11,786 nucleotides of DNA from JAGOPO01 sp035524755 (GTDB lineage Bacteria > Patescibacteriota > Minisyncoccia > 2-02-FULL-40-12 > GWA2-44-9): positions 1 to 11,786 of the forward strand of contig DATKOD010000017.1 in the NCBI GenBank assembly GCA_035524755.1, written 5' to 3'. This document shows positions 5,128 to 11,786 of the stretch, in pieces (the first letter of the stretch is position 1; every line of letters starts with the position of its first letter). Under the pieces are notes generated by a model, which saw nothing but the letters and a program-made list of their open reading frames with translations, searched no databases and was not told the origin of the DNA. The translations under genes and the position numbers were made by a program.

Positions 5128-8100
5128 AATTCGCCAGTATCAATACATTCCCATCGATCAGGACTTTGTAATATGGTGTGTCTCCCGGCGGATTGAACGG
5201 TCCGACCGCTCCCGTGGTCGCATTCAGACTCGCGACATAATTCCTCGATTGGTTCACCGGACCACCCGCAGTTGTGAAATCCCCCGCAACATACAGATGG
5301 TCACCCGTAACAGAAATTGAATTGACTGTCTGAAGCATCAGAGGCTGGAAATTCGTATCATAGGTACCAGTGACAGCATCAAGGGCGAGCAGATCGGGGT
5401 GAGCGAATATTCCGCCGCCTTCATCAAGGGTAAATGTTGCTGCAACGTACAGCTTCCCGTCATGGAGGAATAGATCGGAGACCGAAGCTCCTCCGAGTGA
5501 GAGCGGAGAAGAAAGAGTGAATCCTGTCGCCGTGCCGGTCACCGTGTCGAATGCCGCCAGACCGTCTCGTGGCGTACCTCCGTTCACAGTACTGAAAACA
5601 CCCCCGGCATAGAGTGTCGTACCATCAAGAAGGATCCTCTGGACCTGTGCTCCGCTGTTGAGATTCGGGTCAAAATCCGTCAGTAGGCCGGTCGAGAGGT
5701 TGAATGCGGCGATGCCGTTCCGCGGCTGGCCGTTGACGGTCGTGAAGGCGCCCGCGATGTAGAGGGTCCCGTTACCGATCACGACGTCGTCCACATCGCC
5801 GTCCAGGACCGGCGCGAACGGGGCGACCGTATTCATCGTGAGATTGATAGCAGCCAGTCGTGAGCGGGTATACGATGTAGTCCCGTCGTACAGATGATCG
5901 AACATACCTCCCAGGTAGAGCGTGTTTGAGGCGCTCGCATAAGCGAGCCCGTTCACGATAGGCCAAGGGTCGCTGTTTGAGACACCGATCGAGAACGGCA
6001 AGAATTCGTCGGTATCCGTGTTGAATGTGGCGACTCCGCGGGCATCTGCGCTATTGATCGTGCCGAATCCCGCGATGGCCACATCGTCATCTGAGACGCT
6101 AATACATTCGACGGGCCCGAATGAGAATCTCGCAGTTGTGGACGGGACATATGCGCCGGTCGTGGCATTCACGACAGCATATTCAGAGACCGCATGCCCA
6201 TTCGTGTCCGTGAACGAGCCACCAACGTAGAGATCGCCCCCGGAATGGTCGAGTGCCAGCACCTCGCTCGGCGCGATAAATTCAGCGATCGCATCACCAG
6301 AAAGACCGGCATCGAACGCCGTGACATCGCCGGCCGTCGTATCGAATGCGGCGAGGAGGTTCCTACTGACCGGCGTAGTGTCTTCATTGACCTCGGTGAA
6401 CACACCGCCGGCATACAATGTGTCGCCCACGACCGTCAATTTATACACGGCGTCATTGGGAGCAGGATCGAATGTGGGATCGGCAAGACCGTCAGCAAAC
6501 GTAAATGCAGCGATATAGTTTAGAACCGTAAAGGGATTCGTCAGCACCGTGAAATTTCCACCGACGTATAATCTGCTACTATCGGCCGTCATGCTGGAGA
6601 TTTGGCCGTTCGGCTCCGGATCGAACGGCAGGAGAGTACCGGTCGTCGTGTCGAACGCCGCGAGGTAGGAACGGGGTGTTGAGTTTACCGACGTGAAATC
6701 GCCGCCCACATAGAGCGTATTTCCATGGAGCAATATCGCATTCACAACGGAATGGACAGGATGCGTGTGATATGTGGCGCCGCTGAACACACCGAAATTC
6801 ACCGGCACGAACGCTCCCGTGGTCGCATCGAGCACTGCGACTTTGCTCTTGTCGATGCCGTTGATGTGATTGAAATCGCCGGCGATGTAGAGCCGCGAGC
6901 CGCTTGCGACGATATCATAAATCGCTCCGTCAACGACCGGATTGAAAACCGGGTCGACGGTTCCGTCAGCTAGAAAATGCACGAGATTCGACCGCGGTAC
7001 TTCACCGACATACGTGAACACGCCGCCCGCATACCAGCCGCCGGAACCGTCTGGGATGACACTATACGGGCCACCGCCGTTGAATTTAGGCCATTTCGGT
7101 TTGTTCCCCTGCGCGATTTCACTCGTGGTCGTGAAGGAGTTCCCGATGCCGCCGACTTTCGTGAAATTCCCCGCCGCATAGTAGGTAGAATTGGTGCCGT
7201 GGACGATATCTCTGACATTACCGTCGGTTGCGCTTCGGAGGATGTTCGCTGTGTTCGGAAAATGTTGCTCAGCGGTAATTGCCGGCTGGACGATGACGGT
7301 CCGCTCCGCGGTCGCGGTCAGTCCCCCGCCATCGGTGACGGAATACGTGACGGTGTACGTCCCGGGGGTATACACATCGACGGGATCCGTCGTTCGGACG
7401 ATGCGGCTGATGTTCCCGTCCACCGCATCAGAAGCAGAGGCGGCGACGTCGATATACTGGTCGCCGTACGCGATGGTCGCCGGGTTGGAACCGTTGACCG
7501 CGATGGATGGGGGCGTGGTGTATGTCTCATTGAGATCACTGAACAATCCGTAACTCCCCCCGGTCGTACCGATCTCTTTGAATCCGCCTGCGGCAAGGAG
7601 CTTATCACCGACCACGGAAAGGGCGTATACGGGCCCGCTGAATTCCGGATCGAAGTTCCGTGGCAATCCGGAAACCAATGAGAAGGAAGCGCCATACTTA
7701 CGCGTGATATCCTGCCCATGTTCACCTACTGCGTCAGTGAATTCACCGCCGACAATGAGCTGGCCGCTTCCGATCGCCAGAGCGTCCACGGATCCGCCGA
7801 CACCGACGGCTCCACCAAAGACAAGCCCTGTATCGATTCCGTTGAGATCGGTGACGATGCCGGTGTCGGCATGGAACGCGGCGAGACGCTGAACCGGGAA
7901 CGGTCCATTTTCTGGATCATCCCACCCTACGAATGTGAACGTTCCCCCGGCGTAGAGCGTCGAGCCGTTGATCGCGAGCGCCCGCACTTGTCCGTCCGCA
8001 ACGTTGGGATCGAATATCGTGGCGGAACCGCTGCCGATCGTTGAGAACGATGCCAATCGGAACCGGGAAAGCGTCCCCCCGTTGACCGTCGTGAACGTAC

Positions 8101-9742
8101 CGCCCGCATAGAGCGTTGACCCGCTGGCGACCATCGCAAGGACCGAGTTGTTCACGTCAGGATCGAAGGAGGTCAGGCTGCCGTCATCAAGTCTGAATGC
8201 CGCGAGGTGATTCCGGGTATCGGCGGTCGTATCAGCATTCACCGTCGTGAAGTCTCCGCCGGCATAAAGGATGCCGTCCTTGACCGTGAGCGAACGCACG
8301 TCCCCATCAAGGTCCGGGTCGAACGATGTCGATGCTCCGGTGAGGCCGTTGAATGCCGCGAGGTGATTTCGTGTCGTCGCATCGCCCGCCGTCGTGAAGG
8401 CCCCTCCCGCATAGACGTTCTGACCGTCGAGCGCCAATGCGTACACCGTGTCGTCGAGAGATGGATTGAAATCGAGCACTCTGCCCGTTGAGATGGACAC
8501 GGCTGCCAAACTGAACCGTTGGACAATGTCGCCCGCGGAGAAACTGCCGCCGACAAGGAAATCGTCACCCAGTACGGCGATCGCGCGCACTTGTGCATCC
8601 ACGGCGTGGAATCCCGGCAGCACTGCGCCGGTGGTCGCATCGAGTCCGGCAAAATTACCGTAGAGATAATTGCCTCCGAGGTCGTGGAATTGACCGCCGA
8701 TGGCAAGGGCATTCCCCTTCACCGCGAGCCCGTCTACCTCGCCGTCAAGATTTTCAGGGACCGTAAAGCCGGGCAAGGCAGAACCGGAAGTCGCATCGAG
8801 AGCCGCAAGGTAAGTGTCGAATTGTCCGCCGGCATAGAGCGTGCTCCCGGATACCGCAAGCGACTTGACCGTGCGATCGATGGATGCGTCCGGAGTAAAG
8901 CCGGGAACTGCAGTGCCGGTGGTCGTATCGAGTGCTGCTAGGAAAGTGCTGAACTGGCCGCCGACATAGAGCGTACTTCCGCTTGCCGCGAGAGCCCATA
9001 CATTGCCGTCGATTGCTGCGGGCACGGTGAAACCGCCCATAGACGCTCCGGTAGTGGCATTGAAGGCCGCGAGATATTGCGTACCGCTCCCACCGATGAA
9101 CAACGTATTCCCGGCAACGGCGAGCGCTTTCACGGAGCCGATGATGGGTACGGAAGAAAGGTCGGGAACCGTAAAACCGGGCACCGCTTCGCCCGTGGAC
9201 GTATTGAGAGCCAGCAAGGAGCCGCTGAAATCCCCGCCGACATAGAGCGTGGAACCGGATGCGACGAGCGCATCGACCTGGCCGTCAAGAGTCGGCGGGG
9301 TAAAACCGGTATCGAGCGAGCCGGACGCGGTGATGTGCGCTAAGTACGCCTGATCGGTCCCCCCGATGGTCTCGAAGCTGCCACCCAGGAACCAACCGCC
9401 ATTGCCGTCGGAAGCCACTGCATCCACATCACCGTCAACGAGTGCCATACCGCGTTCAAACGAGCCGCTGGCAGCAGAGACAAGCTCCACAAAGGGAGAA
9501 TTCCGCCCTAATTGGGCAAAATCACCACCGAGATACATGATGTCGCCACTGGCGACCGCGGCGTAAATGTTCCCGTCAGTGACGAGCCCGGGTGCATCAG
9601 GTACCGAGGCGTATGCTGCGATCGCCGGGGCTGGACGCCGCGCGGTCAGGAAGATCGTCGAGAGAACCGCGAGCACACCGACGGTTCCGAGGAGTATGAA
9701 GCGATGCTGCCGCCACCACGCCATCGACCCGATAGTTTTCAT
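5126..9742 (-). CDS. Giant secreted delta-60-repeat beta-propeller protein with central Ig-like domain
   Basis: This 1538-residue protein starts with a basic N-terminus and one hydrophobic segment (about 15-33) followed by an Ala-rich stretch with a possible AYA signal-peptidase site near 43-46. It is therefore exported, anchored or cleaved. The rest is mostly delta-60 (DUF5122-type) repeats: a GSTLYAGG-x-FT strand pair, a loop often with NG and RN, LAAF-x-x-x-TG, then FDP and V-x-A-L. I count 14 units in residues about 57-740 and 13 plus a final strand in about 832-1538. Between them, residues about 741-820 form an Ig-like domain of the DUF5011 type (VTYSVTDGGGLTATAERTVIV). Delta-60 repeats are expected to fold as beta-propeller blades, so an adhesive or binding role outside the cell is likely; no catalytic motif is visible. 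There is no C-terminal sorting signal. The ATG 9742 gives the signal segment directly. Confidence 0.93.
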   Translation of the reverse strand: MKTIGSMAWWRQHRFILLGTVGVLAVLSTIFLTARRPAPAIAAYASVPDAPGLVTDGNIYAAVASGDIMYLGGDFAQLGRNSPFVELVSAASGSFERGMALVDGDVDAVASDGNGGWFLGGSFETIGGTDQAYLAHITASGSLDTGFTPPTLDGQVDALVASGSTLYVGGDFSGSLLALNTSTGEAVPGFTVPDLSSVPIIGSVKALAVAGNTLFIGGSGTQYLAAFNATTGASMGGFTVPAAIDGNVWALAASGSTLYVGGQFSTFLAALDTTTGTAVPGFTPDASIDRTVKSLAVSGSTLYAGGQFDTYLAALDATSGSALPGFTVPENLDGEVDGLAVKGNALAIGGQFHDLGGNYLYGNFAGLDATTGAVLPGFHAVDAQVRAIAVLGDDFLVGGSFSAGDIVQRFSLAAVSISTGRVLDFNPSLDDTVYALALDGQNVYAGGAFTTAGDATTRNHLAAFNGLTGASTSFDPDLDGDVRSLTVKDGILYAGGDFTTVNADTTADTRNHLAAFRLDDGSLTSFDPDVNNSVLAMVASGSTLYAGGTFTTVNGGTLSRFRLASFSTIGSGSATIFDPNVADGQVRALAINGSTLYAGGTFTFVGWDDPENGPFPVQRLAAFHADTGIVTDLNGIDTGLVFGGAVGVGGSVDALAIGSGQLIVGGEFTDAVGEHGQDITRKYGASFSLVSGLPRNFDPEFSGPVYALSVVGDKLLAAGGFKEIGTTGGSYGLFSDLNETYTTPPSIAVNGSNPATIAYGDQYIDVAASASDAVDGNISRIVRTTDPVDVYTPGTYTVTYSVTDGGGLTATAERTVIVQPAITAEQHFPNTANILRSATDGNVRDIVHGTNSTYYAAGNFTKVGGIGNSFTTTSEIAQGNKPKWPKFNGGGPYSVIPDGSGGWYAGGVFTYVGEVPRSNLVHFLADGTVDPVFNPVVDGAIYDIVASGSRLYIAGDFNHINGIDKSKVAVLDATTGAFVPVNFGVFSGATYHTHPVHSVVNAILLHGNTLYVGGDFTSVNSTPRSYLAAFDTTTGTLLPFDPEPNGQISSMTADSSRLYVGGNFTVLTNPFTVLNYIAAFTFADGLADPTFDPAPNDAVYKLTVVGDTLYAGGVFTEVNEDTTPVSRNLLAAFDTTAGDVTAFDAGLSGDAIAEFIAPSEVLALDHSGGDLYVGGSFTDTNGHAVSEYAVVNATTGAYVPSTTARFSFGPVECISVSDDDVAIAGFGTINSADARGVATFNTDTDEFLPFSIGVSNSDPWPIVNGLAYASASNTLYLGGMFDHLYDGTTSYTRSRLAAINLTMNTVAPFAPVLDGDVDDVVIGNGTLYIAGAFTTVNGQPRNGIAAFNLSTGLLTDFDPNLNSGAQVQRILLDGTTLYAGGVFSTVNGGTPRDGLAAFDTVTGTATGFTLSSPLSLGGASVSDLFLHDGKLYVAATFTLDEGGGIFAHPDLLALDAVTGTYDTNFQPLMLQTVNSISVTGDHLYVAGDFTTAGGPVNQSRNYVASLNATTGAVGPFNPPGDTPYYKVLIDGNVLILAN
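5129..7255 (-). repeat. Second delta-60 repeat array (13 units plus a closing strand)
   Basis: This encodes residues about 832-1538 of the giant protein. Unit starts can be followed by the GG or AG strand (YAAGNF, YAGGVF, YIAGDF, YVGGDF and so on), with spacing mostly 45-60 residues. It opens with two units that mirror the first two of the other array, including the shared DGSGGWYAGGVF blade. It ends with only one strand, DGNVLILAN. At DNA level a short block near GCC/CCG-CATAGAGCGT (plus-strand reading) recurs in both arrays. Units are diverged, so this is an old array and not a fresh tandem duplication. Confidence 0.85.
7524..9574 (-). repeat. First delta-60 repeat array (14 units)
   Basis: This encodes residues about 57-740 of the giant protein. 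Units 3-6 are short (about 40-46 residues) and very alike, for example GSTLYVGGQFSTFLAALDTT. Units 8-13 are longer because of an NG/RN-type loop between the GG-x-F strand and the LAAF strand. The opening unit pair has a DGNGGWFLGGSF blade that matches DGSGGWYAGGVF in the second array. The plus-strand block CATAGAGCGT, or a close variant, recurs near 8110, 8836, 8966 and 9241. Confidence 0.85.
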
Positions 9743-9751
9743 GATGCATGA

Positions 9752-9760
9752 ATCATACCA
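9752..9760 (-). promoter_or_regulatory. Extended -10 promoter candidate for the delta-60 gene
   Basis: TGG followed by TATGAT (9760-9752) fits an extended -10 element (TGn before a 5-of-6 -10 hexamer), which can work without a good -35. The hexamer ends 9 bases before ATG 9742, so the predicted 5' UTR is only about 2-3 bases. The 45-base gap to the gene upstream (9743-9787) shows no terminator hairpin, so readthrough from the beta-helix gene is also possible. Confidence 0.42.
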
Positions 9761-9787
9761 AGAAATGCGACCCTCCGGAACATTACT

Positions 9788-11786
9788 TTACCTGTTCAAC
9801 GCCGCCCGCGTGGCCGGTCCGACGAATCCGAGTTGCGCGATGCTGTTGGCCTTCTGGAAGGCTTTGACCGCGGCAGTGGTCGTGGAGCCGAAGACTCCCG
9901 TCGCATCGATATCAGCCGGGAAGAAACCGAGGGATTTGAGTTTCAGCTGGAGCTGACGGACTTCCTCACCGCGGGAACCACGGGAAAGGAACTTCGTGAA
10001 GATGTAGGTGCCTGAGGGGGTCGGAGTCGGTGCAGGAGTGCCGGTACCGACAGTGGAGCCGTCAGGGTAGGTCTCAGACGATGGGATGACCGTGATGGCG
10101 GCCCAGTTGTAACCGAAGCGGTTGAAGTCATCGGCGGTCATGATCCAATGCTTGATGCAGTTCTGGATGACATAGACCTTAGTATCACCTTGGTAGCGGA
10201 CCAGTGAGTTCTCGGCACGACGACAGACGGTGGGGGTCGGCGTTGGAGTTGGCGTCGGACTGGGCATGGGAGGGACATACGCGACACCACCACCCGAAGG
10301 AGGGGGTGTCGGAGTCGGTGTAGGTGTCTCGTGATGGCTGGAGCCGCCGCCGGTAGTGCATGTTCCCAAGCAGGGCACGTACGTCGATGCCTTGGTCGCG
10401 TGGAAGGTGCAGACGCCGTCGGTGACCGTACAGGTAGTGTCCACGAGGCCGTCAGTGGTCCAATCTCCCGTGCCGCTCGGTGAACGCACGATCTGCAGTA
10501 CCTGGCCGTCCAGGTCCCTGCCGACCCAGATGTGGAGCGTGATGGCCGGGTCGAACGAGAAGCTGAGGTTCGGGATACCCCACTGCAGCGCACCCTTGAC
10601 GACGTTGCCGCCCGCCAGGCCGGAGAGGGTCCCGAGGTCGGGTGTGCCGAGAGAGACGGATGCGACATTGAAGGAAGTGGCTGAGATGATGGTCGTAAGG
10701 TTGGGTAAATCGACACTGCTACTGGCGACGCTCAGAACGACATCGCCGTATACCGTGATCTGAGTGGAGCTCGAGGCGGTTCCGTTGTACTGGAGCACGG
10801 TGGTGAAGAGGTTGCCGGGTATCTTCCCGTCCACCAATTGAGGGGAATTCGACGCCAGGAACGGTGCGACCGTCACGAGATCATAGTCGTTAGCATTGTT
10901 GTTTCCGTCGACGCCAGGCCCGGCAGAGCTTCCCCAGAAGTTCAGCGTGGCATCGATCACATTATCTGAGTCGTTGAGTATGCCCCACGGCCCGTTATAC
11001 GAGATGTTGTTGTAATGGGCGACAATTCCAGTTCCCGCGCCCCCGCCGAGATGGATGCCGGATCCTTCCGTCGGGTTGAGCAGGATCTGGTTGTTCGTGA
11101 TGGAGATATCAGACCCGGAATCAATGAGGATGCCGTCCTGACTGTTTCCGAAGATTGGCATGCCGCCAATGACAGCGACTCCGATGACGTTACTGTCAAT
11201 GACGGTACCGCTGCTGTTCACGTTATGGATCCCATTCGTGTTATAACCCGCGATGTTGTCGTTGAGCGTGTTGTCGTTCGAGTTGTTCGTCAGGTAGAAG
11301 CCGTCCACTGCGTTGCCGATTGCGAAGTTGTGCGTCAGTGTATTCCCGGACGAGGAGAATAGGTTGAAGCCGCTTGCGTTATCTTCCACGGCGTTGTCCG
11401 AAAGTGTGTTGCCGTTCGAATTCAGCTGCAGACGGATCCCCACCTTGCTGCCGGTCACCATGTTGCCTATCAGGGTGTTGTCGGTAGAATCCGCCAGGAA
11501 GATGCCGACCTGAACATTGTTGCTTAAACTGTTATTACTCACCGAGGCATCATTGACCTCGAATAGCCATATGCCATAGGGATTCTGTCCATGGGACGCA
11601 CCATTAGAATCTATCGTGTTGCCGGCGATATCCACGCCGCCGGATGCTGCAACAACGGTTACGCCCTGTCCGGTGTTATGGTTGATATCATTGTCAGTGA
11701 TGGTGATGCTATCCGGCTCCTGGGTAGACACGCCTGAATAGAAGCCATGAATGACGTTCCGGGCAATCTCATCCCCGGAGATACCG
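9788..11786 (-). CDS. Secreted NosD-like beta-helix protein with peptidoglycan-binding C-terminus (5' end outside window)
   Basis: The frame is open to the window edge, giving 665 visible residues; the start and any signal peptide lie beyond it. Residues 1-306 are a right-handed parallel beta-helix of the NosD type, with rungs of about 21-24 residues repeating patterns such as GNTLSDN, DNTLIGN and DNTLNDN. They close with the family's usual NFWGSSAGPG. Residues about 318-478 are a beta-rich domain ending in a Cys-pair motif (CTVTDGVCTF and CLGTC). A Pro/Thr linker (486-519) leads to a module with VRYQGDTKVYVI and HWIMTADDFNRFGYNW, similar to repeats I recall in Patescibacteria surface proteins. 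After another short linker, residues 593-665 form a PG_binding_1 domain (SRGEEVRQLQLKLKSLGFFP and a terminal GPATRAALN). This suggests a protein held on the cell wall by its C-terminus. Beta-helices often bind or cut polysaccharides; no catalytic site is evident. Confidence 0.93.
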   Translation of the reverse strand, partial: GISGDEIARNVIHGFYSGVSTQEPDSITITDNDINHNTGQGVTVVAASGGVDIAGNTIDSNGASHGQNPYGIWLFEVNDASVSNNSLSNNVQVGIFLADSTDNTLIGNMVTGSKVGIRLQLNSNGNTLSDNAVEDNASGFNLFSSSGNTLTHNFAIGNAVDGFYLTNNSNDNTLNDNIAGYNTNGIHNVNSSGTVIDSNVIGVAVIGGMPIFGNSQDGILIDSGSDISITNNQILLNPTEGSGIHLGGGAGTGIVAHYNNISYNGPWGILNDSDNVIDATLNFWGSSAGPGVDGNNNANDYDLVTVAPFLASNSPQLVDGKIPGNLFTTVLQYNGTASSSTQITVYGDVVLSVASSSVDLPNLTTIISATSFNVASVSLGTPDLGTLSGLAGGNVVKGALQWGIPNLSFSFDPAITLHIWVGRDLDGQVLQIVRSPSGTGDWTTDGLVDTTCTVTDGVCTFHATKASTYVPCLGTCTTGGGSSHHETPTPTPTPPPSGGGVAYVPPMPSPTPTPTPTPTVCRRAENSLVRYQGDTKVYVIQNCIKHWIMTADDFNRFGYNWAAITVIPSSETYPDGSTVGTGTPAPTPTPSGTYIFTKFLSRGSRGEEVRQLQLKLKSLGFFPADIDATGVFGSTTTAAVKAFQKANSIAQLGFVGPATRAALNR
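10229..10330 (-). repeat. Pro/Thr-rich low-complexity linker in the beta-helix protein
   Basis: This region encodes TPTPTPTPPP, a Gly-rich spacer and a second run of TPTPTPTPTP. On the plus strand it reads as repeats of GGTGTCGGAGTCGG-like hexamers and nonamers. Such linkers usually span the wall or separate domains and may be O-glycosylated. A related run occurs at 4960-5019 in the carboxypeptidase-regulatory-like gene and a weaker one in the LytR_C gene. Confidence 0.8.
10868..11785 (-). repeat. Parallel beta-helix rungs (about 10-11 visible)
   Basis: The rungs show an alternating pattern of small hydrophobics, then Asn/Asp-Asn turns: GIWLFEVNDASVSNNSLSNN, VGIFLADSTDNTLIGN, GIRLQLNSNGNTLSDN, GFNLFSSSGNTLTHN, GFYLTNNSNDNTLNDN. 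Four adjacent rungs between about 11250 and 11490 share the (G/D)NTL-x-x-N turn closely enough to suggest stepwise duplication. The array continues past the window edge. Confidence 0.85.

Noticed and set aside
573..5128. Recoding of UGA as glycine
   Set aside because: UGA ends leuS, the carboxypeptidase-regulatory-like gene and the delta-60 gene exactly where the protein families end, so the standard bacterial code applies.
5126..9742. Regularly spaced similar DNA blocks that could be taken for a CRISPR array
   Set aside because: Repeat spacing is about 130-180 bases, copies are diverged, and all lie in one open frame encoding delta-60 blades.
11729..11731. GTG as the start of the beta-helix gene
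   Set aside because: The same frame continues without a stop to the window edge and encodes further beta-helix residues (GISGDEIARNVIHGFYSG). The GTG is an internal valine and the gene is cut by the window.

Overview
This window looks like a chromosomal piece of a Patescibacteria (Candidate Phyla Radiation) genome. I infer this from the protein types, not from a marker gene. It carries short housekeeping proteins, a free-standing LytR C-terminal-domain protein with a Thr/Pro/Ser linker, and large secreted proteins made of delta-60 repeats, NosD-like beta-helices and a peptidoglycan-binding tail. GC is fairly high, by eye about 55-60%. UGA ends leuS, the delta-60 gene and the carboxypeptidase-regulatory-like gene, so it is a normal stop here and the glycine-UGA code of some CPR lineages does not apply.

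All seven genes lie on the minus strand, so transcription runs from the high to the low coordinates. In that order: (i) 11786-9788, the 3' part of a secreted beta-helix protein ending in a peptidoglycan-binding domain, with its start outside the window; (ii) 9742-5126, a 1538-residue secreted or membrane-anchored protein with two arrays of delta-60 repeats around one Ig-like domain; (iii) 5118-3766, a membrane protein with two carboxypeptidase-regulatory-like beta-domains; (iv) 3695-2982, a membrane-anchored LytR_C protein; (v) 2906-573, leuS; (vi) 528-193, khpA, a KH-domain RNA-binding protein; (vii) 165 to beyond position 1, the first 55 codons of trmD, starting at GTG.

The window splits into two functional halves at a hairpin terminator (2919-2956). 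The upstream half is a cell-surface block. Three of its four genes carry similar Pro/Thr/Ser linkers, and all four encode exported or membrane-anchored products. The downstream half is translation and RNA housekeeping: leucyl-tRNA charging, RNA chaperoning and tRNA m1G37 methylation. I see no tRNA, rRNA, CRISPR array or insertion sequence. The longest non-coding gap is 70 bases (3696-3765), so no gene-free stretch exceeds 300 bases.

The most interesting signals are regulatory. None of the six visible start codons has a Shine-Dalgarno sequence. Sigma70-like -10 hexamers sit 6-9 nucleotides before several starts, with good -35 partners at 17-bp spacing for trmD and leuS, which points to leaderless transcription. 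The trmD start codon lies in the 5-nt centre of a perfect 12-bp inverted repeat that also covers its -10 box. The leuS promoter is nested inside the terminator hairpin of the gene before it.
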